The notes: generated from the letters alone by a model not told the origin. A DNA stretch of 64,000 nt from Halopseudomonas maritima (GCF_021545785.1 NZ_CP079801.1:496001-560000), one strand, 5' to 3'. Shown: positions 25,549 to 37,227, counted from the first letter of the stretch. A program made the numbers and translations.

Positions 25549-25583
25549 CCCACACCAACATCCACTTGATCAGGACACCCGAC

Positions 25584-27065
25584 ATGGCCAAGCCGATCCT
25601 CGCCATTGACCAGGGCACCACCAGCAGCCGCGCTATCCTGTTTGCCGCCGATGGCAGCCCGCAGCACAGCGCCCAGCAGGAGTTTGCCCAGCACTTCCCC
25701 GCCGACGGCTGGGTTGAGCACGACGGCGAAGACATCTGGCAGTCCACCCTCGCCGTGTGCCGTGAGGTACTCGACAAGGCCGATATCAGCGCCAGCGACG
25801 TGGCCGGCATCGGCATTACCAACCAGCGCGAAACCACCCTGCTGTGGGATGCCCAGAGCGGTGAGCTGCTGCACCGCGCCATCGTCTGGCAGGATCGCCG
25901 CACCGCGGAGTTCTGCGCCCGCCTCAAGGCCGACGGCCACGAGGCACTGATCAGCGAACGCACCGGGCTGCTGATCGACCCCTACTTTTCTGCCACCAAA
26001 CTGCGCTGGCTGCTGGATGAGGTGCCCGAGGCCCGTCAGCGCGCCGAGCGCGGCGAGTTGCGCTTTGGCACCGTGGACTGCTTCCTGCTCTGGCGTCTGT
26101 CCGGCGGCCAGGTCCATCGCACCGATGCCACCAACGCCTCACGCACCCTGCTGTTCAACATCCATACCCAGCAGTGGGATGAAGAGTTGCTCAAGCTATT
26201 CGACATTCCGGCCAGTCTGCTGCCCGAAGTGATGGACAGCGCCGCCGACTTTGGTCAAACAGACGCCAACGTGCTGGGCGCCAGCGTGCCCGTGTGCGGT
26301 ATCGCAGGTGACCAGCAGGCCGCGCTGATCGGCCAGGCGTGTTTCAGCCCCGGCATGGTCAAGAGCACCTACGGCACCGGCTGCTTTATGGTGATGAATA
26401 CCGGCGACACACCCATCCGCTCGCAGAATCGGCTACTGACTACCGTTGGCTATCGCCTCAAGGGGCAGACCACCTATGCGCTGGAAGGCAGCATCTTTGT
26501 CGCCGGGGCTGCGATTCAGTGGCTGCGCGACGGCCTTAAGCTGATCCAGCACGCGGGCGAGACCGAAGCACTGGCGCGCCAGGCCGGCGATCATACTGGC
26601 GTCTATCTGGTACCCGCCTTCACCGGCCTTGGCGCGCCCTATTGGGACCCAACCGCCCGCGGCGCCATCTTCGGCCTGACCCGCGACACCGGCATCGCGC
26701 AGATCGTTGCCGCCGGCCTGCAGTCAGTCTGCTTCCAGACCCGCGACCTGCTCGACGCAATGCAGGCAGACGGCGCGCAAAACACCGCCGCCCTGCGCGT
26801 GGACGGCGGCATGGTCATTAATAACTGGGTTGTGCAGGAGCTGGCCAACATCCTGGGCGTGACCGTTGACCGCCCCCAAGTCACCGAAACCACCGCCCTG
26901 GGCGCCGCCTACCTGGCTGGCCTGCAGCTCGGCGTGTTCAACAACCTGGACGATATCGCCAGCCACTGGGCGTGCGAACGCACCTTCTCCCCGTTAATGG
27001 CCGAAGAGCAGCGCAGTGCACTCTACGAAGGCTGGCTGGATGCCATTCGGCGAGTGCGCGACTAA
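25584..27065 (+). CDS. glpK: Glycerol kinase
   Basis: GlpK (493 residues) phosphorylates glycerol to glycerol-3-phosphate with ATP. The N-terminal phosphate-binding motif AIDQGTTSSRAI, the substrate segment GWVEHDGEDIW and the C-terminal FGGY-family region (LRVDGGMVINNWVVQELANILG) are complete. The start at 25584 follows CAGGAC. It is transcribed away from glpD with ybaK in between, likely in one transcript with ybaK. Confidence 0.96.
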   Translation: MAKPILAIDQGTTSSRAILFAADGSPQHSAQQEFAQHFPADGWVEHDGEDIWQSTLAVCREVLDKADISASDVAGIGITNQRETTLLWDAQSGELLHRAIVWQDRRTAEFCARLKADGHEALISERTGLLIDPYFSATKLRWLLDEVPEARQRAERGELRFGTVDCFLLWRLSGGQVHRTDATNASRTLLFNIHTQQWDEELLKLFDIPASLLPEVMDSAADFGQTDANVLGASVPVCGIAGDQQAALIGQACFSPGMVKSTYGTGCFMVMNTGDTPIRSQNRLLTTVGYRLKGQTTYALEGSIFVAGAAIQWLRDGLKLIQHAGETEALARQAGDHTGVYLVPAFTGLGAPYWDPTARGAIFGLTRDTGIAQIVAAGLQSVCFQTRDLLDAMQADGAQNTAALRVDGGMVINNWVVQELANILGVTVDRPQVTETTALGAAYLAGLQLGVFNNLDDIASHWACERTFSPLMAEEQRSALYEGWLDAIRRVRD

Positions 27066-27111
27066 CCTAAAATCGGGAAGGTTTGGTTCCACAAACCATA
27101 GTGCAGAGACA

Positions 27112-27152
27112 AGCCCCCGGTAGCTCCAGCTTTCGCGTGAACGACGGGGGCT
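27112..27152. terminator. Possible bidirectional hairpin between glpK and efeM
   Basis: AGCCCCCG (27112-27119) pairs with CGGGGGCT (27145-27152) over a 25-nt loop, between the convergent stops of glpK and the efe operon. There is no T tract on either strand, so factor-independent termination is doubtful. Confidence 0.35.
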
Positions 27153-27170
27153 AAGCGCACCGGGAGCGGG

Positions 27171-28004
27171 TTAATCCAGCCCCAGCATACCGCGCAGCGT
27201 GGACAGCTCTTCGGCCAGCACCGTGACCGGCCCAACCAGGGCGCGGCGGTCGCGTTCGCTGACCTTGTCGTAGGTCTGGAAGCCTTTGCTGGCGTCGCCT
27301 TGGCTCAGGTGGTAGTTGGCCAGGGTGTCATCAAGCGCGGCAAAGTTACTTTCAATACGCGCCACAAAGGCCGGAGCGTCCTGCTCTACCAGGGGTTTGA
27401 CCAGCTCGAAGATCTTCTTGGCGCCATCCAGATTGCCCTGAAAATCCCACAGGTCGGTATGGCTGTAACGGTCTTCCTCGCCGGAGACCTTGGTTGCCGC
27501 CACTTCTTCCATCAGCGCAGCAGCGCCACCGACAACCGCTTCCGGCGGAAAGGTGAGGCCCTGCACGCGCTGCTCCAGATCATTCACATCGCTCATGAGG
27601 CGATCAGCATACGCATCCATACCGTCGGTGCTGCGCTCATGGAACAGGCCGTACTCCAGACGGTGAAAACCGGTAAAGGTCGGGTCTTGTACGCCGTGTT
27701 CATAGTCGTCTTCACGGGCGTCGATGCTGGCGTCCAGATCGGCGAACAGCTCGGCAATGGGCTCAATACGTTCGTAGTACACGCGGCTGGGGGCATACAG
27801 CGCCTGGGCGCGCGCGAGGTCACCGGCCTTGACCGCCTCAGCAAAGGCGCGGGTGTGCTCGGTGAACTGCTCAAGGTTATCGAGTACATAGAGTTTGTAA
27901 TCGGTAATCGGCGCCACCAACGCCTGCGGCGCAACGGCAGCCTGGGCCTGCAGTGCGCCCAGACTCAGAGCGGCGGCAAGCAGCACACCACGGGAAATCA
28001 GCAT
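27171..28004 (-). CDS. efeM: Periplasmic M75-domain iron uptake protein EfeM (EfeO-like)
   Basis: This 277-residue secreted protein consists of a signal peptide (cleavage near ALQAQA, residue 22) and one peptidase-M75/imelysin-type domain without cupredoxin. It keeps the family HxxE metal motif as FHRLEYGLF (His114, Glu117) and an acidic YERIEPIAELF segment. In efe systems it feeds iron to the EfeU permease. The start at 28004 follows CAGGAG. It is last of four genes transcribed efeU-efeO-efeB-efeM. Its intact motif contrasts with the altered one in EfeO. Confidence 0.9.
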   Translation of the reverse strand: MLISRGVLLAAALSLGALQAQAAVAPQALVAPITDYKLYVLDNLEQFTEHTRAFAEAVKAGDLARAQALYAPSRVYYERIEPIAELFADLDASIDAREDDYEHGVQDPTFTGFHRLEYGLFHERSTDGMDAYADRLMSDVNDLEQRVQGLTFPPEAVVGGAAALMEEVAATKVSGEEDRYSHTDLWDFQGNLDGAKKIFELVKPLVEQDAPAFVARIESNFAALDDTLANYHLSQGDASKGFQTYDKVSERDRRALVGPVTVLAEELSTLRGMLGLD

Positions 28005-28036
28005 ATTGGTCTCCTGAAAGATCGGATGAATATCAG

Positions 28037-29359
28037 TCACGCACCACGGATTGCATCGGCAGCAGCCAGCATGCCGCTGCCCAGATAATCGCCAGCCTGC
28101 ACGCCCGGCAGAGTGAAGAAGTAGCCACCGCCCACCGGCTTGATGTATTCCTCCAGCGGCTCGCCATCCAGGCGCTTCTGCACAGTGATAAAGCCCGCTT
28201 GCAGGTCAGCTTGATAGGCGATGAACAGCAGCCCCATGTCCAGCTGGCCGTTGGCTTCAACGCCATTGGAGTAGTTGAACGGGCGACGCAGGATCAGGTT
28301 GCGCTCGCTGCCGTGGGTACGCGGGTTGGCCAGACGGATATGCGAGTCCAGCGGCGTGATGCTGCCGTCCGGGTCACCGGCGTACTGCGGCAGGTCGTGC
28401 TCGACACCGCCGTGCATCGGCGAGCCGCTGTCACGGCGGCGGCCGAAGATCGCCTCCTGCTCCTGCAGGGGCGTGCGGTCCCAGCGCTCGACAAAGTTGC
28501 GGATCAGCCGCACCGCCTGATAACTGCCGTTGTGCGCCCAGGCCGGCTCGTCGTTGTTCCGGTCGACCCAGACCAGTTGCTGCATCAAGGCGCGGTCATC
28601 TGCGGGCGGGTTGGCGGTGCCATCGCGAAAGCCAAGAAAATTGCGCGCGCTCTCGGTCTCGCCGTCCGGACGCGGCGCCATCACCGGCACACTGCCCTCT
28701 TGCTTCCAGCGCACCATCAACAGGCCGGGGGTGTTCTTGATGATGTCGCGCAGCGCGTGAATGGTGGTGCCTTCGCTATTGGCGCAAAACTGCAGCGAGA
28801 TATCGCCGTGGCAACGCGCGGCATCCAGCGCATCATTCGGAAACGCCGTCATGCGTTCCAGCTGCCGTGGTTTGACATCAGCCAGGCCAAAGCGCTCATC
28901 AAACAGCGAGGCGCCAACCGACAGGGTGATGGTCAGCCCATCGGGGTCGATGGTTGGGCCAAGAATGCCGGAGTCGACCGGCGGATAGCGCGGGTCACGC
29001 TGCTCGTAACTGCCACCCCGGGTGAGAAAGGCAATGCGTTCGCTCAGCGTGCGCAGCAGTTGCTCCAAGCCGGCGCGGTCACGCGCCAGCACATCAAAGG
29101 CCACCAGCATGCCCACCGCCGGGCGCGGGGTAGTGATGCCCTGCTGCTGCTCACCGTGCCAGGGATAGGTTTGGCCAGTGGTTGCGCTGGTCGGTGCATC
29201 CGCTACCTCGGCAACGTGTGCTGGCTGGCTCGCCAGCGCGCCACCGCTCAGGCCCGCAGCCGCAATACCGGCACCAGCGGTGCCAAGCCCCTGCAGAAAA
29301 CGTCGACGATCCAGCCCGGCAAACGGGCAACCTTGGGATGAAGTGTCATGCTTACTCAT
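28037..29359 (-). CDS. efeB: Deferrochelatase/peroxidase EfeB, Dyp-type, Tat-exported
   Basis: EfeB (440 residues) is a haem-containing Dyp peroxidase of the periplasm that acts with EfeUO in iron uptake. A Tat signal with DRRRFLQGLG lies at residues 17-26. The Dyp signature FLGFRDGTANP near residue 245 carries the distal Asp, and a later His-containing stretch (LDSHIRLANPRT) probably includes the haem ligand. Its stop precedes efeM by 32 bp, and its start follows efeO by 11 bp with a weak AGGA site overlapping the efeO stop. Confidence 0.94.
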   Translation of the reverse strand: MSKHDTSSQGCPFAGLDRRRFLQGLGTAGAGIAAAGLSGGALASQPAHVAEVADAPTSATTGQTYPWHGEQQQGITTPRPAVGMLVAFDVLARDRAGLEQLLRTLSERIAFLTRGGSYEQRDPRYPPVDSGILGPTIDPDGLTITLSVGASLFDERFGLADVKPRQLERMTAFPNDALDAARCHGDISLQFCANSEGTTIHALRDIIKNTPGLLMVRWKQEGSVPVMAPRPDGETESARNFLGFRDGTANPPADDRALMQQLVWVDRNNDEPAWAHNGSYQAVRLIRNFVERWDRTPLQEQEAIFGRRRDSGSPMHGGVEHDLPQYAGDPDGSITPLDSHIRLANPRTHGSERNLILRRPFNYSNGVEANGQLDMGLLFIAYQADLQAGFITVQKRLDGEPLEEYIKPVGGGYFFTLPGVQAGDYLGSGMLAAADAIRGA

Positions 29360-29370
29360 GCAATACAGTC

Positions 29371-30498
29371 CTAATTGGCCGCCGCAAGCAGCGGGTTGAC
29401 GTTGGCCAGCTGCGCAGCCAGCGCCTCAGTCAGCGGCAGCACGCTTGGTGCACTGCCCTCAGAAACCCCTGCGGCCAGCGCCTGATTGGCCTCGGCCAAT
29501 TGCGCCGCCTGCTCGGGATGCGCCTGTTCAAGCACCGGCACCACCAAGCTGACGACCTTGTCCACGCCCTGCTGCAGGTTCATCAGGTCGGCCTGCGCCA
29601 GCTCACTCAGCTGCGCTTGCCCCTGCTGCTGGTCATGCCAGGCCTGCAGCACCCGCCCGGCACCACGCACCAGCTGCGGCGCCGGCACGCCCTCGGCGCG
29701 CAGTCCTGCGCGCAGATCAGCCACATCGCGATTGAGCTGTTCGGCTACCGGCAGCAGTCCGTCCAGGCTTTGCTGCTCAAACAGGCCATAAGCCAGGCGC
29801 TGAAAACCCATGAACTCAGGGTCCTGCTCGCGCTGGGCAAAGTAGTCGGCGCGGGCGTTGAGGCGCTGATCCAGGTCGCTGAACAGGCCAACGGCCAGGG
29901 CCATCTGCTGATCCGCCGCCCGAGCATCTCGATACGCCTGCTGAGCAGCCGCCAGATCACCATCGGCGATCTGCTGCTGCAGCTGCTCGGCAGCCTGCGT
30001 CAAAGCGCGGCCCCGCAAGGTCAGGTACACCCGGTATTCGGCAAGCGGCCCGATCAGTGCGCGGGCAGACACCTCGGTCATGCGCTCACTACCATCGCCC
30101 GCGGTAACCGTCAGCGTGCCGCGGGGGTTGCTCAGCAGGCCGCAAGTCATCGCGTACTCACCGGGTGTCAGCTGCGCGCTGAGCTGCTGGTGCATACCAG
30201 GCGCAATATTCTCGCGCTCCTCCAGCACCATCACACCATCAAGAATCTCCCACTCGATGGCCCGCTCCGAGCCGTTGATCACGGTGAAACGCCGTTTGCC
30301 CGCCGGCACCGAAATGGCATTGGGCTCGCAGCCCTTGGCGGTCACCGTCACCTCGGTGCTGTCGGCGGCCTGCGCAGCCGATTTGCCGCCCAGCGAGAAA
30401 TAGAACAGTGCCAGCGCGCCCAGCATCAGCAGCGCGGCCGCCACCAGGCCGGCCCGCAAGGCCAGGCGACTGGGCGCGGAAACAGGAGATTCAGACAT
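29371..30498 (-). CDS. efeO: EfeO: cupredoxin plus degenerate M75 domain
   Basis: This 375-residue periplasmic protein has an N-terminal signal or anchor (residues 11-34) and a cupredoxin domain (about 48-135). Probable metal ligands Cys57 (KGCEP), the acidic EERE stretch and Cys119 (MTCG) are present. An M75 domain follows (about 145-370). In that domain the HxxE motif is replaced: the matching segment reads FQRLAYGLF, with Gln233 for His and Ala236 for Glu. The second acidic segment of EfeM is also lost (DQQMALAVG). The cupredoxin half could still oxidise or bind metal while EfeM supplies the M75 site; this division of labour is inference. Confidence 0.88.
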   Translation of the reverse strand: MSESPVSAPSRLALRAGLVAAALLMLGALALFYFSLGGKSAAQAADSTEVTVTAKGCEPNAISVPAGKRRFTVINGSERAIEWEILDGVMVLEERENIAPGMHQQLSAQLTPGEYAMTCGLLSNPRGTLTVTAGDGSERMTEVSARALIGPLAEYRVYLTLRGRALTQAAEQLQQQIADGDLAAAQQAYRDARAADQQMALAVGLFSDLDQRLNARADYFAQREQDPEFMGFQRLAYGLFEQQSLDGLLPVAEQLNRDVADLRAGLRAEGVPAPQLVRGAGRVLQAWHDQQQGQAQLSELAQADLMNLQQGVDKVVSLVVPVLEQAHPEQAAQLAEANQALAAGVSEGSAPSVLPLTEALAAQLANVNPLLAAAN

Positions 30499-30552
30499 CA
30501 GAAGACACTCGCAAGCAGTTTAAAACCGCAGTTGAAAACAAAGCTCGGCCAA

Positions 30553-31389
30553 TCAGCCCCGGGCCGCAGCTGGCGCCGGCAGCGCCTGGCCACGCGGCCA
30601 AAAGAAGGCGCCGAGCGCCACGGCCAGATACCCGAGGTACGCCACCAGTTCGCTCACGCTCGGCGTGGGGTAATAGCCAAAGATGCCGGCAAACAGACTG
30701 CCCAGTGCGGTATCCAGCGCCAGCCAGTCACTCAGATCAAAGACCACGGCCTGGGCGTGATTCCACAGGCCCGCTTCATGCAGCGCACGTACCGAACCCG
30801 CAAGCAGCCCGGCGGCCACCAGCAGGATGAACAGCCCGGTCAAACGGAAGAAGTGTTTGAGGTTCAGGCGCAGGCTGCCTCGGTAGAAGGCCCAGCCCGC
30901 CAGCGCCGCGCAGAGCACACCCAAGAGCGCACCTAGCGGCGCAGCATGGCTCTGGCTTTGCTGGAATACCGCCAGCAGGAAAAAGACTGACTCCAGCCCC
31001 TCGCGGGCCACCGCCAAAAACACCATGCCGATCAGCGCCCAGGTGTGCTGGCGGCCGTGGGAAAACGCCTGATCCAGCGCCCCGATCAGCTCGCCACGCA
31101 GCCCCTGGGCGGCGCGGCGCATCCAGAACACCATCCAGGTCAGCATCGCCACGGCAACAAAGCCCACCAGCGCTTCAAACAGCTCCTGCTGGCGTTGCGG
31201 AAACTCCGCGCTGACAAACTGCAAGCCGGCACCGGCCAGCAGCGCAAGGCTAACCGCCAGGAAAATACCGATCCACACCAAGGGCATCCAGCCAGCGCGG
31301 CCGGTCTGCCGCAGATAGGTCGCAATGATGCCAACAATCAGCGCGGCCTCAAGGCCTTCGCGCAGCATGATTAGAAAGGGAATCAGCAT
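30553..31389 (-). CDS. efeU: Ferrous iron permease EfeU (FTR1 family)
   Basis: EfeU (278 residues) is the inner-membrane iron channel of the efe system. The two REGLE iron-binding motifs are MLREGLEAALIVG near residue 8 and AREGLESVFFL near residue 140. About seven helices are apparent. The start at 31389 gives the standard short N-terminus; the in-frame extension to 31533 has no family match. It is first in the operon, with a Fur-like site just upstream. Confidence 0.94.
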   Translation of the reverse strand: MLIPFLIMLREGLEAALIVGIIATYLRQTGRAGWMPLVWIGIFLAVSLALLAGAGLQFVSAEFPQRQQELFEALVGFVAVAMLTWMVFWMRRAAQGLRGELIGALDQAFSHGRQHTWALIGMVFLAVAREGLESVFFLLAVFQQSQSHAAPLGALLGVLCAALAGWAFYRGSLRLNLKHFFRLTGLFILLVAAGLLAGSVRALHEAGLWNHAQAVVFDLSDWLALDTALGSLFAGIFGYYPTPSVSELVAYLGYLAVALGAFFWPRGQALPAPAAARG

Positions 31390-31403
31390 GAGATAAAGTC
31401 GCA

Positions 31404-31422
31404 GATGAGAATTAATCCGCAA
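31404..31422. promoter_or_regulatory. Possible Fur box upstream of efeU
   Basis: GATGAGAATTAATCC begins 15 bp before the efeU start and resembles the left half of the Fur consensus (GATAATGATAATCATTATC). The right half is poor. Iron control of efe operons by Fur is established in other bacteria. A nearby direct repeat, TGTTACAT spaced by 13 bp on the minus strand (about 31430-31452), is also unexplained. Confidence 0.3.
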
Positions 31423-31520
31423 GAATGATACATGTAACAAAATATGTAACAAGCCGTGATCGCGTATCCAAAATGGAAACACTGCTTTCTCGTCTGACGC
31501 CGCAAGGAAGACATACAGTA

Positions 31521-31680
31521 GTAGGGCTGACAAAGCCGCAGGCGTGTCCGCCGGTCAGCCTCAATGCCGACATGGATGGTTTGAGCGCGGCGCTGTTGGT
31601 GGACTAGCGCAGCGTGGTCCACCAGAGCCACACCGCATCACCCTGCCCAGCGGACACGCCTGCGGCGTTGTCCGCCCTAC
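31521..31680. repeat. Cluster of palindromic interspersed repeats (REP/BIME-like)
   Basis: Between efeU and moeA, 31521-31551 (GTAGGGCTGACAAAGCCGCA onward) and 31650-31680 are inverted copies matching at 29 of 31 positions. Between them lies another hairpin, GGTGGAC-N12-GTCCACC (about 31598-31623). Each copy has its own internal inverted repeat. A third related copy lies at 34169-34199. The layout resembles bacterial interspersed mosaic elements of Pseudomonas. Confidence 0.75.
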
Positions 31681-31713
31681 CCGCTAGAACAGCAACAGAG
31701 CGCGCCTGGCGCT

Positions 31714-32919
31714 CTATCCGAGCAGCCCGGAGAACGGTAGATAGCGCACCAAGTCCCCCGCCGCAAAGGTCTCTCCTGCCGGCACACACAGCAGCCCCGT
31801 GGCCTGACTGGCACTGCTGAGTACGCCGGAGCTTTGATTACCGGCCAGCTGCACCACACCCTGCTCAACCCGCGCGCGCAGATACTCATCACGCGTGCCG
31901 GCCTCGCCCCAGGCGAAGGCCGCCGGCAACGCAAAGTGCGCCGTGGCGGTGTCCAACGCCCCTAGCCGGGCCAGCAGATACGGGCGCACCAGCAATAAAA
32001 AGGTAACCAGGGTGGCCGCCGGGTTGCCCGGCAAACCGAGTACGGTGGTATCGGCGTAGGTGGCCAGGGTAAAGGGCTTGCCCGGCTTGATGGCCAGCTT
32101 CCACAGATCCACACTGCCGCCGTCTCGCAGCGCCTGCCCCAGACAATCAGCCTCGCCAACCGAAACACCACCGGAGGTGATGATCACATCGGCCTGCGCA
32201 CTCAGCTCGCGCAGGCGCGCGTGGGTAGCAGCCAGGTCATCCGGCAGGATGCCGGCATCCAGCACGGTCTGGCCCATGCCCTTGAGCAGTCCGGTCAAGG
32301 TGAAGCGATTGCTGTTGTAAATTTGTCCCGGCGCCAGCGCAGCGCCCGGCTCCACCAACTCATCGCCGGTCGACACCACCGCCACCCGCAGCGGCTGGCG
32401 TACCGACACCTCGGCCAGGCCAACCGAGGCGATCACGCCCAGCTCTTGCGGGCGCAGGCGCACACCGGCGGCGATCACCTCTGCGCCAGCCACAATATCC
32501 TGCCCGCGGCGGCGCACGTTCTGGCCGGGCACCACAGGCTCCTGCAACTGCGCAACCGCTCCCTGCTGCGCCACGTTCTCCTGCATTTGCACCGCGTCGG
32601 CACCGGCCGGCAGCGGCGCGCCGGTAAAGATGCGGGCACAGCTGCCGGCTTGCAGCGGCAGTGGCGCCATGCCTGCGGTAATGCGTTGGCTGACCGGCAG
32701 GCCGGCAGCCATCGCCGCAGGTAGATCACTGCTGGCCAGCGCGTAGCCGTCCATTGCGCTGTTGTCCCAGGGCGGCACGTCCGCCACAGCAACAACCGGC
32801 TCGGCCAACACACAGCCCAAAGCGTCGGCCAGCGGCACCTTGGCAATCGCGGTCGGTGGATGTGCAGCAGCGCTGGCCAGCAAGCGCTGCAGGGCGGTGT
32901 CGACCGGCAGCAGACTCAT
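31714..32919 (-). CDS. moeA: Molybdopterin molybdenumtransferase MoeA
   Basis: MoeA (401 residues) inserts molybdate into adenylated molybdopterin. The N-terminal region includes PPWDNSAMDGYA, and the central MoCF domain carries ITSGGVSVGEAD and KPGKPFTLA. The C-terminal beta domain is complete. The start at 32919 overlaps the stop of moaB by 4 bp (ATGA on the minus strand), so the genes are translationally coupled. Confidence 0.95.
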   Translation of the reverse strand: MSLLPVDTALQRLLASAAAHPPTAIAKVPLADALGCVLAEPVVAVADVPPWDNSAMDGYALASSDLPAAMAAGLPVSQRITAGMAPLPLQAGSCARIFTGAPLPAGADAVQMQENVAQQGAVAQLQEPVVPGQNVRRRGQDIVAGAEVIAAGVRLRPQELGVIASVGLAEVSVRQPLRVAVVSTGDELVEPGAALAPGQIYNSNRFTLTGLLKGMGQTVLDAGILPDDLAATHARLRELSAQADVIITSGGVSVGEADCLGQALRDGGSVDLWKLAIKPGKPFTLATYADTTVLGLPGNPAATLVTFLLLVRPYLLARLGALDTATAHFALPAAFAWGEAGTRDEYLRARVEQGVVQLAGNQSSGVLSSASQATGLLCVPAGETFAAGDLVRYLPFSGLLG

Positions 32920-33455
32920 GCGCGGCGACCACACTGCTCGGCACTACCCAGGTGCTGCACAAAGTTGCAGGGGCGTGTGCGACTATCGAGTTGCGGCTCA
33001 AGAATACGTGCCCAGGCGGTGCGACAGGCGTTGGTCGACCCCGGCATGCAGGCCACCAGCGTACGATTGGCCAGGCCCGCCAGTGCGCGGGATTGAATGG
33101 TCGAGGTACCGATATCTTCTACCGATACCTGGCGGAACAGCTCACCAAAGCCCTCCACCTGCTTGTCCAGCAAGGGGGCGACGGCCTCCGGCGTGCTGTC
33201 TCGCCCGGTAAAGCCGGTACCGCCGGTAATCAACACCACCTCTACCTGCGGATCGGCGATCCAGGCCGATACCACAGCGCGAATACGATACAGGTCATCG
33301 GGGTAGAGCTGGCGATCTGCCAGGCTGTGGCCCGCCGCCTGCAGGCTATCGACCAGCAACTGGCCGGAGCTGTCGGATTCCAGTGTGCGCGTATCGCTGA
33401 CGGTGAGTACCGCGATATTGAGGGGGCTAAAGGGGGCGTCTGGCTTGCTGCTCAT
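32916..33455 (-). CDS. moaB: Molybdenum cofactor biosynthesis protein B
   Basis: MoaB (179 residues) is the adenylyltransferase-type MoCF protein that activates molybdopterin. Motifs include VLTVSDTRTLESDSSG, LITGGTGFTGRD and LACMPGSTNACRTAW. Size fits the family. It heads the moaB-moeA unit and is divergent from mobA across about 106 bp. Confidence 0.94.
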   Translation of the reverse strand: MSSKPDAPFSPLNIAVLTVSDTRTLESDSSGQLLVDSLQAAGHSLADRQLYPDDLYRIRAVVSAWIADPQVEVVLITGGTGFTGRDSTPEAVAPLLDKQVEGFGELFRQVSVEDIGTSTIQSRALAGLANRTLVACMPGSTNACRTAWARILEPQLDSRTRPCNFVQHLGSAEQCGRRA

Positions 33456-33561
33456 GGCGGGAATCCTTGTTGAAGAAAAATCATGAAAGCGCAGACAGAC
33501 CTATTTGTCCGCAGCTTCCCGCGCTGTTATAACACAGGGTAGCGCAGCCCGGACTCCTCCC

Positions 33562-34152
33562 ATGCCCCATCCTTTCACCCTTAGCACCCTGTTCCTGGCC
33601 GGCGGCCAAGGCAGCCGGCTGGGCGGTATCGACAAGGGTCTGATGCTGTTTCGCGGCGAGCCGGTGGCCGCGCGCTTGAGCCGCGTTTTGCAACAAGTGG
33701 GCAGTGAGGTGCTGATCAGTTGCAACCGCAATGCTGACCAGTACAGTCAATGGGCCAACCGCCTGGTAAGCGACCCACAACCCGCCTACCCCGGCCCGCT
33801 GCTCGGCGTGCTCAGCGCGCTGCGCGTCGCCAAGGGCAGCCACCTGCTGGTAGTGCCCTGTGATATGCCCTTGCTGGACGTGCCATTGTTACAGTCGTTG
33901 ATCGCCCTGGCCCGTGAGCACCCCGAGCAAGCGGTTGCGCTGCAGAGCGGACAACAGCTGCAGCCGCTGGTCTGCGTGCTACCGCTCACCCTGCTCAACG
34001 CGCTGGAGCGCGCCTGGCAGGCCGGCCAACGCAGCCCCCGCCGCTGGTTGATCGAACAACAGGTGCTCACCCTGCGCATCGCCGAAGACGACCCGCGCCT
34101 GCTCAACGCCAACACCCCCGGCGAATGGGAAACCACCTCGACACCCTCGTAA
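33562..34152 (+). CDS. mobA: Molybdenum cofactor guanylyltransferase
   Basis: MobA (196 residues) attaches GMP to Mo-molybdopterin to make the bis-MGD cofactor. The nucleotide-binding motif LAGGQGSRLGGIDKGLM lies near residue 13, and the metal-binding VPCDMPLLD near residue 97. The start at 33562 puts the GTP motif at its usual distance from the N-terminus; no good ribosome site is visible and the in-frame extension upstream lacks family resemblance. It forms a molybdenum-cofactor set with moaB and moeA. Confidence 0.94.
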   Translation: MPHPFTLSTLFLAGGQGSRLGGIDKGLMLFRGEPVAARLSRVLQQVGSEVLISCNRNADQYSQWANRLVSDPQPAYPGPLLGVLSALRVAKGSHLLVVPCDMPLLDVPLLQSLIALAREHPEQAVALQSGQQLQPLVCVLPLTLLNALERAWQAGQRSPRRWLIEQQVLTLRIAEDDPRLLNANTPGEWETTSTPS

Positions 34153-34168
34153 TCATCAAGCCCGCCAC

Positions 34169-34199
34169 GCGAACAAGCCTGCGGCCTTGCCCGCCCTAC
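34169..34199 (-). repeat. Third copy of the interspersed palindromic repeat
   Basis: These 31 bp match the copy at 31650-31680 at 27 of 31 positions, in the same orientation, immediately after mobA. Two of the differences lie in the stem arms. Confidence 0.65.
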
Positions 34200-34287
34200 G
34201 CGATACCACAGCAAGCGCGCGCTGGGCCTCGGCACGCGGGATCAATCGCTAACTCCGCGAAAAACGGCAATTTTTTTCGATTGCCTC

Positions 34288-34315
34288 TTGTGCCAACAGC
34301 TCGTTTAGGTAAAAT
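34288..34315 (+). promoter_or_regulatory. Sigma-70 promoter of tRNA-Pro
   Basis: TTGTGC (34288-34293) and TAAAAT (34310-34315) are separated by 16 bp, 12 bp before the tRNA. The discriminator GCCGCCC is GC-rich, as in promoters under stringent control. Confidence 0.65.
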
Positions 34316-34326
34316 GCCGCCCACAA

Positions 34327-34403
34327 CGGAGCGTAGCGCAGCCTGGTAGCGCGTCTCGTTCGGGACGAGAAGGTCGCTGGTTCGATTCCAGTCGCTCCGA
34401 CCA
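34327..34403 (+). tRNA. tRNA-Pro, anticodon CGG
   Basis: A 77-nt cloverleaf has acceptor arms CGGAGCG and CGCTCCG, discriminator A and an encoded CCA. The anticodon stem is TCTCG/CGAGA with loop TTCGGGA (anticodon CGG), and the T loop is TTCGATT. It reads CCG proline codons. Promoter and terminator flank it, so it is a single-gene transcript. Confidence 0.97.
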
Positions 34404-34408
34404 ACAGC

Positions 34409-34445
34409 AAAAAACCCCTGACTCATTGAGTCAGGGGTTTTTCTT
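34409..34445. terminator. Strong bidirectional terminator between tRNA-Pro and acnA
   Basis: AAAACCCCTGACTCA and TGAGTCAGGGGTTTT form a near-perfect long stem with a tiny loop. A and T runs on either side let it serve tRNA-Pro on the plus strand and acnA on the minus strand. Confidence 0.92.
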
Positions 34446-34497
34446 TATGTGCTCCCAAAAAAGCAGACGACCGGGCATTCACCCGGCCGCCGCTCCG

Positions 34498-37227
<2,730 letters not shown>

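Noticed and set aside
29182..30936. A 584-codon plus-strand open frame over efeB, efeO and efeU
   Set aside because: Antisense to three recognised efe genes; composition (Arg, Gln, His) and lack of motifs mark it as a shadow.
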